A stretch of DNA of 64,000 nucleotides from contig NZ_JAFQXT010000040.1 in the NCBI RefSeq assembly GCF_017406825.1, forward strand, positions 1-64,000, read 5' to 3'. Made by a program: the position numbers and the translations under genes. This document shows positions 56,780-64,000 of the stretch, in pieces (within the stretch, counting starts at the first letter, position 1; each line of letters opens with the position of its first letter). The notes under the pieces were generated by a model. The model searched no databases and was not told the origin of the DNA. It saw only the letters and a list, made by a program, of their open reading frames with translations. The stretch comes from Methanobrevibacter sp. GTDB lineage: Archaea; Methanobacteriota; Methanobacteria; Methanobacteriales; Methanobacteriaceae.

Positions 56780-57874
56780 TTGAATAAGATTAAAATAGCA
56801 ATTGTAGGATTGGGGAATTGCGCAAGTTCCTTAATTCAAGGAATTCATTATTATGATGGTAAAAATCCAGAAGATGCAATAGGATTAATGCATTGGGATA
56901 TTGGGGGATATACTCCGAGCGATATTGAAGTAGTTGCAGCTTTTGATGTAGATGCAAGAAAAGTCGGGAAAACTATTGATGAGGCAATATTTGCTAAACC
57001 AAACTGCACTACCGTATTCCAAAAGGACATCCCTAAATATGATGTTAAAGTATGCATGGGCCATGTATTGGATGGTGTAGCAGAACACATGTCAAATTAT
57101 GACGATGAATACACTTTTGTGGTAAGTGACGCTGAACCTGTTGATGTAGTTTCAGTACTAAAAGACAGCGGTGCCGAAATATTGGTAAACTACTTGCCTG
57201 TAGGTTCTGAAGAGGCCGCAAGATATTATGCACAATGCGCTCTTGATGCAGGTGTCGCATATGTTAACTGTATGCCAGTATTCATTGTAAGTGATGATGA
57301 ATGGGATGCTAAATTCAGAGAAAAAGGAATTCCTATTGTTGGAGACGATATTAAAGCTCAAATCGGTGCTACTATCACTCACAGAACACTAGCTAGTTTA
57401 TTCATGGATAGGGGTGTAAAGTTAGACAGAACCTATCAAATCAATACTGGTGGTAACACTGACTTCTTGAATATGCTTAACCGTGAAAGATTGGATTCCA
57501 AAAAAGAATCAAAAACAGAAGCTGTTCAATCCGTATTGACAGAAAGGATGGACGATCGTGACATCCACATCGGACCTAGTGATTACGTCCCATGGCAAAA
57601 TGACAATAAGCTGTGCTTCCTCAGAATGGAAGGCCGCACATTCGGTGATGTTCCAATGAACATCGAATTAAGATTGAGTGTTGAAGACTCTCCGAACTCA
57701 GCCGGATGCGTAATCGATGCGGTAAGATGCTGTAAAATCGGTTTAGAAAGAGGAATTGGTGGTCAATTAACTTCAATTTCTTCATACACAATGAAACACC
57801 CTCCAATTCAATTCACTGATGATGAAGCATATGAAAATGTTGAAAAATTCATTTCTGGCGAATTAGAAAGATAA
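56780..57874 (+). CDS. ino1: Inositol-3-phosphate synthase, TTG start
   Basis: This enzyme makes myo-inositol-3-phosphate from glucose-6-phosphate with NAD+, feeding the inositol head group of archaeal phospholipids. The 364-residue protein begins KIKIAIVGLGNCASSLIQGIHYY (Rossmann motif) and has VVSDAEPVDVVSVL near residue 115 and DDIKAQIGATITHRTLASLF near 195, plus TGGNTDFLNML, the archaeal Ino1 signatures. The start is TTG at 56780 after GGTGTTATAA. It follows licD and could share the lipid/glycan role. Confidence 0.92.
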   Translation: MNKIKIAIVGLGNCASSLIQGIHYYDGKNPEDAIGLMHWDIGGYTPSDIEVVAAFDVDARKVGKTIDEAIFAKPNCTTVFQKDIPKYDVKVCMGHVLDGVAEHMSNYDDEYTFVVSDAEPVDVVSVLKDSGAEILVNYLPVGSEEAARYYAQCALDAGVAYVNCMPVFIVSDDEWDAKFREKGIPIVGDDIKAQIGATITHRTLASLFMDRGVKLDRTYQINTGGNTDFLNMLNRERLDSKKESKTEAVQSVLTERMDDRDIHIGPSDYVPWQNDNKLCFLRMEGRTFGDVPMNIELRLSVEDSPNSAGCVIDAVRCCKIGLERGIGGQLTSISSYTMKHPPIQFTDDEAYENVEKFISGELER

Positions 57875-57900
57875 TTTTTCAATTTTCTTACTTTTTTTTT

Positions 57901-57924
57901 AATAGATATTTTTCAATATCTATT
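57901..57924 (+). terminator. Perfect hairpin after ino1
   Basis: AATAGATATT-TTTC-AATATCTATT is a 10-base stem with a 4-base loop, about 27 bases after the ino1 stop, between two T-rich runs. It is AT-only, so stability is modest; it may end the transcript or serve as an operator-like repeat upstream of pycB. Confidence 0.45.
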
Positions 57925-58068
57925 GCACATTTCTTTTTTTGCAATTTTCACGATTTTTTCAAGATTGCCTATTAAATCTTTATAATTTATATAATAATAA
58001 AGACATATATTATAGTTGGATAATTTAAGATTACTTTATAAATGAAAAATTTGAAAGAGGTGTAATTA

Positions 58069-59781
58069 ATGGCAAAAGTGAGAATTACTGAAACAGCACT
58101 TCGTGATGCTCACCAATCTTTACTTGCAACTAGGATGAGGACCAGGGACATGATTCCTATTGCTGAAGAGATGGATAAAGTTGGATATTTCTCTGTAGAA
58201 GCTTGGGGTGGAGCAACTTTTGATACATGCATAAGATATTTGAATGAAGATCCATGGGAAAGATTAAGAAACCTAAAATCCGAATTTAACAATACCCCAA
58301 TTCAAATGCTTTTGAGGGGACAAAACTTAGTGGGCTATAAACACTATCCTGATGATGTAGTAACAAAATTCGTTGAAAAATCCTATGAAAATGGAGTGGA
58401 TATCTTCAGGATTTTCGACGCTTTAAATGATATCCGTAACATGGAAAAATCAATTAAGGTAGCTAAAGCTCAAGGAGCACATGTTCAAGGAACAATAAGT
58501 TATACCATAAGCCCGGTACATACCTTAGACGATTTCGTCAACCTGGCAAAAGAGTTGGAAGCGCTTGAATGTGATTCAGTGGCAATTAAGGATATGGCTG
58601 GTTTAATAACTCCTACTGCAGCTTATGATTTGGTAAGTGCCCTTAAAGAAGAAACCGATTTGCTTGTAGATTTGCATTGTCACTGCACTAGTGGTATGAC
58701 CCCTATCAGTTACTACGCCGCTTGCCAAGCGGGTGTAGATATTTTAGATACAGCTATTTCACCTCTCGCTTGGGGTACAAGTCAGCCTCCAACTGAAAGT
58801 ATCGTTGCGGCACTTCAAGGAACAGATTTCGATACTGAATTGGACTTAAAATTATTGACAGTCATTAAAAAATACTTTGAGGACATTAAGGAGAAATACT
58901 CAGGTATTCTCGATCCGATATCCGAAAGTGTTGATACTGATGTATTATTATATCAAATTCCTGGAGGAATGCTTTCAAACCTCATTTCCCAACTCAAAGA
59001 GCAAAATGCGCTTGACAGATACAATGACGTATTGGATGAAATGCCTCGTGTAAGAAAAGATATGGGATATCCGCCTCTCGTTACACCAACAAGTCAAATT
59101 GTAGGTATCCAATCCGTAATGAACGTATTGGGTGGAGAAAGATACAAAACCGTATCCAATGAGGTTAAAGAGTATATGAAAGGAATGTACGGCAAATCTC
59201 CGGCACCAGTTGATCCTGAAATATCTAAAAGGATTATTGGTGATGAAGAGGTAATTACCTGCAGGCCTGCAGATTTGCTCGAACCTGAATTCGACAAGTT
59301 CAAATCCGAAGGTGAAGAAAAAGGATTCGTAAAATCTGATGAAGATGCTTTAACTTATGCTTTATATCCTCCAATCGCTCCAAAATTCCTTAAAGGGGAA
59401 GCCGAAGAGGAAGAACTCAAACCTGTCCGTGCGATTTCCGATGATGAGGGAATTGGAATACCAACCCAATATAATGTTGAAGTTGATGGAGACGTATATG
59501 AAGTTAAAATCATGCCTACCGGATTTATGGAAATTGAACAAACCAATTCTGGAAACTTCAAACCGGTTGAAGGAGCAGTTCCTTCACCAATGCAAGGTAT
59601 GGTAATCAAACTCAACGTAAACGTTGGGGATAAAGTTACACAAGGATCCACTATTGCTGTAATCGAAGCTATGAAGATGGAAAACGACATTCAATCAGAA
59701 GTTGATGGTGTTGTTGAAGATATTTTCGTAGAACCTGGTGATGCAGTAAGCATTGGAGATACTTTAATGGTAATCAAATAG
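58069..59781 (+). CDS. pycB: Pyruvate carboxylase subunit B
   Basis: This is the carboxyl-transferase and biotin-carrier subunit of archaeal two-subunit pyruvate carboxylase, making oxaloacetate for biosynthesis. The 570-residue protein starts VRITETALRDAHQSLLATRM (metal and substrate site), with KDMAGLITP near residue 178 and HCHCTSGM near 202 in the TIM barrel. The C-terminal biotinyl domain carries the attachment lysine at residue 536 in EAMKMEND, 35 residues from the end. GAGGTG precedes the ATG. Subunit A is not in the window. Confidence 0.94.
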   Translation: MAKVRITETALRDAHQSLLATRMRTRDMIPIAEEMDKVGYFSVEAWGGATFDTCIRYLNEDPWERLRNLKSEFNNTPIQMLLRGQNLVGYKHYPDDVVTKFVEKSYENGVDIFRIFDALNDIRNMEKSIKVAKAQGAHVQGTISYTISPVHTLDDFVNLAKELEALECDSVAIKDMAGLITPTAAYDLVSALKEETDLLVDLHCHCTSGMTPISYYAACQAGVDILDTAISPLAWGTSQPPTESIVAALQGTDFDTELDLKLLTVIKKYFEDIKEKYSGILDPISESVDTDVLLYQIPGGMLSNLISQLKEQNALDRYNDVLDEMPRVRKDMGYPPLVTPTSQIVGIQSVMNVLGGERYKTVSNEVKEYMKGMYGKSPAPVDPEISKRIIGDEEVITCRPADLLEPEFDKFKSEGEEKGFVKSDEDALTYALYPPIAPKFLKGEAEEEELKPVRAISDDEGIGIPTQYNVEVDGDVYEVKIMPTGFMEIEQTNSGNFKPVEGAVPSPMQGMVIKLNVNVGDKVTQGSTIAVIEAMKMENDIQSEVDGVVEDIFVEPGDAVSIGDTLMVIK

Positions 59782-59877
59782 ATTACTTTCTATTTTTCTT
59801 TTTTTAATAAGTTATTTTGAGATTACTGCTGGATTTATATATTTTCATAATTAAAGAATAGTTATGGTGTGATGATT

Positions 59878-60879
59878 ATGAAGGATATTTTTGATGAATG
59901 TCAATTTGGAGATTTGAAACTTAAGGGAAGAGTTGTAAGAACAGGTACCTGGGAAACAGAAACCGAGGAAGGGGGATTTCTCTCACCGGCAATATTCGAC
60001 AGATACGAAAAGATTGCAAGTTCCGGTACCGGTTTAATAATATCAGAGATTTTTGCACTTGATTATAAGGACAGATTTGCCCCATACTCTTCAAGTTTAA
60101 ATTATAAGGGTTTCATTAAAGATTATAAGATAATAAGTGAAATCTGTCATGATAATGATGTTCCCATTCTAGGACAGTTGGCGTTTTTTTACTATGATGA
60201 CGGGGACAATCAAAAGGCCGAAGCCAATGACCTGACACTTGAAGGAATAAGAAAGCTCCAGGCAGAAGTTATCATGGCCGCTAAGAAATTTTCATTTGCC
60301 GGTTTTGACGGTATTCAGATAAACATGGGTAATAATTTCTATTTGACCCGTTTCATCAATCCTTATTTTAACCAAAGGGAAGATCAATACGGTGGAAGTA
60401 CCGAAAACCGTGTGAGAATAGCATCAGAAATCATTAAGGTCATTAAAAAGACTATGGATATGCATGTAAGCATCAGGATCAATCCATGGGACGTGAGAAA
60501 TGGAGGAATTACTGCTGATGAAAGTATTGCTATTGCAAAGGAACTTGAAAAGGCAGGTGCAGACAGTATTCAGTTGACTGCACGTACAATTTCATTCCTT
60601 TATGACGGTGCTGAAAAAAATCCATTTCTGGTATATGTTGACAGATTGATTGATGAAATTGACATTCCAGTTATTTTAGGCGGAAACTCAAGGGATATGG
60701 CCTCAATGAATGATGTTTTAAACCATACTGATGTGGAGTTCATGTCAATGTCCAAGCCGTTTGTGGCGCAGGCTAATTTTTTAGCGGATTGGAAAGCGAA
60801 TGGCGAAGGGGTTTCCATTTGTCAAAGCTGCAATAACTGTTACTCTAAAAAGACCAGCACATGTTTTAAGTATGAATGA
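59878..60879 (+). CDS. Old Yellow Enzyme-like NADH:flavin oxidoreductase
   Basis: The 333-residue barrel matches the OYE family: GTWETETEEGG near residue 24, FAGFDGIQINMGNNFYLTRFINPYFNQREDQYGGSTENRVR near residue 142 (FMN site) and ISIRINP-like HVSIRINPWD near 198. The C-terminus has four cysteines (ICQSCNNCYSKKTSTC), as in the iron-sulfur-bearing branch, but the domain beyond them is missing, so the protein ends at the cluster. The substrate is unknown. The ATG at 59878 has GGTG at suitable spacing. Confidence 0.83.
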   Translation: MKDIFDECQFGDLKLKGRVVRTGTWETETEEGGFLSPAIFDRYEKIASSGTGLIISEIFALDYKDRFAPYSSSLNYKGFIKDYKIISEICHDNDVPILGQLAFFYYDDGDNQKAEANDLTLEGIRKLQAEVIMAAKKFSFAGFDGIQINMGNNFYLTRFINPYFNQREDQYGGSTENRVRIASEIIKVIKKTMDMHVSIRINPWDVRNGGITADESIAIAKELEKAGADSIQLTARTISFLYDGAEKNPFLVYVDRLIDEIDIPVILGGNSRDMASMNDVLNHTDVEFMSMSKPFVAQANFLADWKANGEGVSICQSCNNCYSKKTSTCFKYE

Positions 60880-60932
60880 TTTTCATATTTTTTTGATTGA
60901 ACTCTTCGACTTCTAGTTGAGGAGTTTCAAGT

Positions 60933-61106
60933 TCATATTTTTTCCATAGATTTCAGATAACTGTCATTGATTTCTTTAGCCAGCTCATCATTTCCTTCAA
61001 TAATCGGACCGGTATAGTCGCAATCCCTACAGATACATTGTGACCAGTTCTGTGGAATAATCCAGTCAACGTTTCTGGATCCGCATCTTGGACAAATTTT
61101 ATGCAT
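60933..61106 (-). CDS. Tiny zinc-ribbon protein
   Basis: A 57-codon frame encodes MHKICPRCGSRNVDWIIP, then CICRDCDYTGP and an acidic helix, with two CxxC pairs forming one zinc ribbon. AGGTGAT lies 6 bases before the ATG at 61106 (an earlier ATG is at 61109), so it looks like a genuine gene. It is only 57-58 residues long and easily missed. It is divergent from the M48 protease gene, with which it shares the promoter region. The function is unknown, but the double zinc ribbon suggests an RNA- or protein-binding module. Confidence 0.75.
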   Translation of the reverse strand: MHKICPRCGSRNVDWIIPQNWSQCICRDCDYTGPIIEGNDELAKEINDSYLKSMEKI

Positions 61107-61156
61107 CATATTATCACCTAATTAAGAGTTATAGCATTCATATATTAAAAAAGTTT

Positions 61157-61175
61157 TTATACACAAAGTGTTAAT
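61157..61175 (+). promoter_or_regulatory. 19-base motif shared with the VWA gene promoter
   Basis: TTATACACAAAGTGTTAAT lies 11 bases before the M48 start and matches TTATACACAAAGTATTAAC at 63211-63229 at 17 of 19 positions. It holds the small inverted repeat ACAC-AAA-GTGT. It overlaps the likely core promoter, so it may be the site of the winged-helix regulator encoded downstream. Confidence 0.5.
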
Positions 61176-61185
61176 AAAATATAGT

Positions 61186-62187
61186 ATGGCAAAGGATGAT
61201 AGAAGCAGCATAAATCCATTCACCGGAAAATCACATTTTGATATGGTAAATGACGATAAGTTTCTTCAGCAGTCATATAATGAATATTATGAAATGATTA
61301 ATAAATCACAACTTCTTGACAATACTCAGGATGGCCAAATCGTTAGAAATGTAGCCATTAAATTGATTCAGGCTGTTGAAAACTATTTATCCAAAATCGG
61401 CAGATTGGATTATGTTGAAGATTATTATGACTGGGATTTTCATTTGGTTGCAGACAATACCGTAAATGCCTTTTGCATGCCTGGAGGAAAGATTGTAATG
61501 TTTTCAGGCATTCTGTCTGTTGCAAATACTGAAGAAAGGGTTGCATTTATTTTAGGTCATGAAATGGCTCATGCACTTCTTGACCATGCAAGAACAAGAA
61601 TCAGTGCTCAGAATGCCCAGAACGCCTTGACTTCCGCAGCATGGGTCGGCAGCATTGCAATGGACTTGTTTGGCCTGGGAGCCCTTGGTTCATTAACCCG
61701 GGCCGCTACCAATGTTGCTAGTGTCGGTTCCCAGTTCTTGCTGATTAACCCGTGGGGAAGGGACCAGGAGCTTGAAGCCGATAGATTGGGCATGATGATA
61801 ATTCACTGGGCGGGTTATGACATTTCACATATTCCTGTATTTTGGGAGGCGATGTCTTCCAAAAATTCGAATGAGCATGATTTTTTCTCAACTCACCCGG
61901 CTGATTCTAAAAGAATCGCTGCTATGAATGATTTAATCTATGAAATAGAAAATCAGAAAGATTTCTATTCACAACCTGTAATAGGCAATCCCTCAAAACC
62001 TAAAGGGGATTTTAAGAGTTTAAATGGAAGTAAAAATTGTCCGAAATGCGGGGCTCAGGCAGCCGGTGATGATCAGTTCTGCACTAATTGCGGAGCCAAA
62101 TTTGAAGATGTGTTGAAATGCAGCAGATGCGGGGCTTCTGTAAATAAGGGAGATTCCTTTTGCATGAACTGCGGCAACAAAATTTAG
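61186..62187 (+). CDS. M48-family metallopeptidase with C-terminal zinc ribbons
   Basis: The 333-residue protein has an M48 domain: ILGHEMAHALLDHA (HExxH zinc site) near residue 130, and a third ligand in QELEADRLGM near 200. A hydrophobic stretch near 155-185 may associate with membrane. The C-terminus carries two zinc ribbons (CPKCGAQ...CTNCGAK and CSRCGAS...CMNCGNK). The ATG at 61186 is about 27 bases after a TATA-like TTTTTATA, giving a nearly leaderless message. The winged-helix gene starts 10 bases after its stop, so they are one operon. Confidence 0.87.
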   Translation: MAKDDRSSINPFTGKSHFDMVNDDKFLQQSYNEYYEMINKSQLLDNTQDGQIVRNVAIKLIQAVENYLSKIGRLDYVEDYYDWDFHLVADNTVNAFCMPGGKIVMFSGILSVANTEERVAFILGHEMAHALLDHARTRISAQNAQNALTSAAWVGSIAMDLFGLGALGSLTRAATNVASVGSQFLLINPWGRDQELEADRLGMMIIHWAGYDISHIPVFWEAMSSKNSNEHDFFSTHPADSKRIAAMNDLIYEIENQKDFYSQPVIGNPSKPKGDFKSLNGSKNCPKCGAQAAGDDQFCTNCGAKFEDVLKCSRCGASVNKGDSFCMNCGNKI

Positions 62188-62197
62188 AGGGATATTT

Positions 62198-62449
62198 ATG
62201 GATGATGATGTAGTTAGATATGTTAATAAGTCGACTTACAGGTCCCGTACTTTAAAGGCTATAGGTGATGATATTAAGATTCCTAAAGAGATTGCCAAGG
62301 ACAGCGATATTTTACAGAGCCATATTTCCAATGTTTTAAGAGAGCTAAAGGAAAAAAATCTTGTGGAATGTCTTAATCCAAAAAGCAGGAAAGGGCGTCT
62401 TTATAGATTGTCTGAAGAGGGACTGGAAGTCTTGGATAAAATCAAATGA
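62198..62449 (+). CDS. Small winged-helix transcription regulator
   Basis: The 83-residue protein is a winged helix-turn-helix: STYRSRTLKAIGDD, EIAKDSDILQSHISNVLRELKEK (recognition helix) and the wing RKGRLYRLSEEG. It is about half identical to the gene at 26560-26820. There is no ligand domain. GAGGGAT precedes the ATG. As the second gene of the M48 operon it is a good candidate to regulate its own promoter and that of the VWA gene, which both contain the same motif. Confidence 0.85.
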   Translation: MDDDVVRYVNKSTYRSRTLKAIGDDIKIPKEIAKDSDILQSHISNVLRELKEKNLVECLNPKSRKGRLYRLSEEGLEVLDKIK

Positions 62450-62650
62450 ATGTTTTATTCAAAACCAATACTTGCAGGTTATTTTCAATCTTTTTTCTCA
62501 TGTCTAAATGGGAGTATGTCTTGAAGAAATCCTTAATGGGAACATGATGAAATATAAATATGTTATGAGGGACTTTTTTGGCTGGGGGTGGAAGTCACTT
62601 TTTGCATATTTTTTTTTAATTTTTTTCATCATTTTCAATTTTTTTCATAA
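62450..62650. other. Non-coding stretch between the M48 operon and the adhesin remnant
   Basis: This AT-rich DNA holds a short ATG frame of 45 codons (62547-62684: a basic start, then a run of Phe, Ile and Leu) but no ribosome site, homology or codon pattern that convinces me it is a gene. It looks like decayed sequence upstream of the adhesin fragment. Confidence 0.4.
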
Positions 62651-63030
62651 AAACCTGATTATTATAAATACACTGCTAAGGTAACTTTCAACGGAAATGA
62701 TAATTATACCAATTCAACCAAATCTATTAAGGTCACAGTTAAAAAGGCCACTCCTAAACTGACAGCCAAAAAGAAAACTTTCAAAAGATCTGTTAAAGTC
62801 AAGAAGTACACAATTGTTCTCAAGGACAATCGGGGAAAAGCTATCAAAAAAGCAAAAATTACTCTGAAAGTCAAAGGAAAAACATATGCTGCAATAACCG
62901 GCAACATGGAAAGGCCATTTTAAAAATCACCAAACTGACCAAAAAGGGCACTTTCAATGCAAAAATAATCTATAAGGGAAACAAGTACTTTAGAAATGTG
63001 GCAAAAACAGTCAAAATCAAAGTTAGATAA
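62651..63030 (+). pseudogene. C-terminal remnant of an adhesin-like protein, frameshifted
   Basis: From 62651 the frame reads an Ig-like repeat tail (YTAKVTFNGNDNYTNSTKS, then VTVKKATPKLTAKKKTF and KVKKYTIVLKD) typical of Methanobrevibacter adhesin-like proteins. It stops at 62921-62923. Near 62905 the reading continues in another frame (GKAILKITKLTKKGTFNAKI, YKGNKYFRNVAKTVKIKVR), ending with TAA at 63030. One base lost there would explain it. The upstream part, with signal peptide and repeats, is absent, so it is a dead fragment. Confidence 0.8.
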
Positions 63031-63199
63031 GGAGTAAAATCCTTATTTTTCATTTTTTTTATTCACATGTCCTGATTTTTTTTAAAGATTTCTTAACCAA
63101 TGTTTTGAAACAACTGTTTTCATAAGCATTATTCAAACAGGTGAAAATACTTTTTTTTAATATTATCAAAAACTTTAAATACTATTAGTTGTTAATATA

Positions 63200-63229
63200 T
63201 TGTGTGTAAGTTATACACAAAGTATTAAC
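63200..63229. promoter_or_regulatory. VWA promoter operator: 21-base palindrome plus shared motif
   Basis: TTGTGTGTAAGTTATACACAA (63200-63220) is a near-perfect palindrome with 10-base arms and one mismatch. It runs into TTATACACAAAGTATTAAC (63211-63229), the same motif as at 61157. A TATA box TTTAAATA lies at 63174-63181, so the palindrome falls at the transcription start. Confidence 0.55.
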
Positions 63230-63253
63230 TTAAAATTAACAGGAAGTGAAAAA

Positions 63254-63868
63254 ATGAAAGAAATGCCATCATGTGAAAATTTGGATTTAATTTTTGTAAT
63301 GGACCGCAGCGGTTCAATGAGCGGTTCAGAAGAAGATACAATCGGAGGATTCAACTCATTCATTCAAAGGGAAAAAGACAAAAACCTAAACACTCGTGTA
63401 ACTACAGTCCTTTTTGACGATCAATATGAAGTGTTGTACAAAAGAAAACCGATTAATGAAGTGGATGAACTTACACGCAACGAATACTGGGTAAGAGGAT
63501 GCACAGCACTTTTGGATGCAATCGGAAAAACAATTAACACTTTAGACAGGGAAATCGACAACAAAGTATTATTTGTAATCATGACAGATGGGATGGAAAA
63601 CGCTTCCCGCGAATTTTCAAAAGAAAAAATAAGAAACCTAATAGGCAACCATAACTGGGAATTCATCTACATCGGTGCAGATATAGATTCCTACACCGAA
63701 GCAGGAAACATAGGAATTAAAAGAACTCACACCGCAAATTATAGAAAAACAAGGGAAGGGTTCCAGGAAGTGTTCCTTTCTATGGCAGATGCCACAGATT
63801 CTTTAAGAGAAGACATGAGTCTAGATGAAACTAATTGGAAATCAAGACTTGAAAAATATGACGATTAG
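63254..63868 (+). CDS. VWA-domain protein
   Basis: The 204-residue protein is one von Willebrand A domain with the metal site (MIDAS) DRSGSMS near residue 17, the Thr in GCTALLDAIG near residue 80 and the Asp in IMTDGMEN near 110. There is no signal peptide or membrane segment, so it is probably cytoplasmic. VWA proteins bind partners through a metal ion, often with AAA ATPases; none is adjacent. AGGAAGTG precedes the ATG. Its promoter has a palindromic site shared in part with the M48 operon. Confidence 0.87.
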   Translation: MKEMPSCENLDLIFVMDRSGSMSGSEEDTIGGFNSFIQREKDKNLNTRVTTVLFDDQYEVLYKRKPINEVDELTRNEYWVRGCTALLDAIGKTINTLDREIDNKVLFVIMTDGMENASREFSKEKIRNLIGNHNWEFIYIGADIDSYTEAGNIGIKRTHTANYRKTREGFQEVFLSMADATDSLREDMSLDETNWKSRLEKYDD

Positions 63869-64000
63869 TCATATTCCCAATTTTTTAAATGCTCGTTTCC
63901 GCCTCATGCAACTTTCGCAAACACCGCAGGGTTCAATTTCCCCTTTATAACAGGAATAACTCAACTCGATTGGAGCACCAATTTCAACACCCAATCCAAC
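63869..64000 (-). CDS. queC: 7-cyano-7-deazaguanine synthase QueC, C-terminal end
   Basis: The last 43 residues are visible; the start lies beyond the window edge. They include LSYSCYKG, then [16 protein letters not shown], the zinc site of QueC, which converts carboxy-deazaguanine to preQ0. In archaea preQ0 is used to make the archaeosine base of tRNA. The stop abuts the convergent VWA gene stop. Confidence 0.9.
   Translation of the reverse strand, partial: VGLGVEIGAPIELSYSCYKGEIEPCGVCESCMRRKRAFKKLGI

Noticed and set aside
62547-62684. A 45-codon frame with a hydrophobic run after the M48 operon
   Set aside because: No ribosome site, no homology I recognise, and it runs out of frame into the adhesin remnant; it is AT-rich DNA that reads as Phe/Ile by chance.
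1-64000. CRISPR array, tRNA or rRNA genes
   Set aside because: No regularly spaced direct repeats, no tRNA-like clover pattern with T-loop GTTCGA-type sequence, and no rRNA were seen in the gaps between genes.

Overview
The window looks like a chromosomal segment of a hydrogenotrophic methanogen of the order Methanobacteriales, most likely a gut or rumen Methanobrevibacter. The base composition is AT-rich. Genes carry archaeal signatures (TATA boxes such as TTTAAATA, Shine-Dalgarno sequences such as GGTGAT and GGAGG, oligo-T ends). The gene set includes methanogen-only genes: atwA, a methanogenesis-marker-9 protein, cofD/cofE, mfnA, mptD and GTP cyclohydrolase III. It also holds archaeal information genes (L10e, Pcc1, topoisomerase VI, aIF1A, Rio1) and the C-terminal remnant of an adhesin-like protein of the kind abundant in Methanobrevibacter. 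Species assignment is inference; no rRNA is present.

Layout. 1-4.7 kb: the start of an IS1182-like transposase at the left edge, pyrC, a TmcAL-like HIGH nucleotidyltransferase, a zinc-finger membrane protein, pcc1 and rpl10e. 4.8-11.4 kb: ppsA, mfnA (methanofuran), mptD (pterin), then an envelope group of sortase, a DUF515-like protein and archaetidylserine synthase. 11.8-15.5 kb: a protein of unknown function, an MreB-like actin, rnhB and an ExbB/ExbD-like pair. 15.5-24.2 kb: purO, followed by cofactor genes for F420 (cofE, cofD), archaeal pterin/flavin entry (GTP cyclohydrolase III), a Dus-like TIM barrel, atwA (activation of methyl-CoM reductase), marker protein 9, and the tetrapyrrole genes for a siroheme-synthase-like dehydrogenase and hemA, which feed F430.

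24.2-32.6 kb: an AAA ATPase, a membrane metallophosphoesterase, a small winged-helix regulator that seems to start at ATA, an endonuclease IV-like protein, archaeal GAPDH, a hydrolase, and a copper island (copZ-like, copA-like, csoR-like) with two near-palindromic operators. 32.7-42.8 kb: topoisomerase VI, the aIF1A/Rio1/KH ribosome-biogenesis group, moeA, a tldE/pmbA homologue, a HAD phosphatase and hypD. 42.9-57.9 kb: cell-surface genes. These are a nonulosonic-acid cassette (CMP-sugar synthetase fused to a PseG-like domain, NeuB, an unassigned GT-B-like protein, a flippase, an acyltransferase), then a degenerate NERD protein, three glycosyltransferases, the lipid enzyme DGGGP synthase, LicD and inositol-phosphate synthase. 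58-64 kb: pycB, an Old-Yellow-Enzyme-like oxidoreductase, a tiny zinc-ribbon gene, an M48 protease/winged-helix pair, an adhesin remnant, a VWA protein and the end of queC.

Most notable points: the PseG-like domain of the fusion lacks its expected catalytic His; the marker-9 protein and a TIM barrel, joined in some methanogens, are separate here but flank atwA; the M48/winged-helix operon and the VWA gene share a 19-base promoter motif; and an MreB plus ExbB/ExbD set occurs in an organism with no outer membrane. No CRISPR array, tRNA or rRNA gene was seen.
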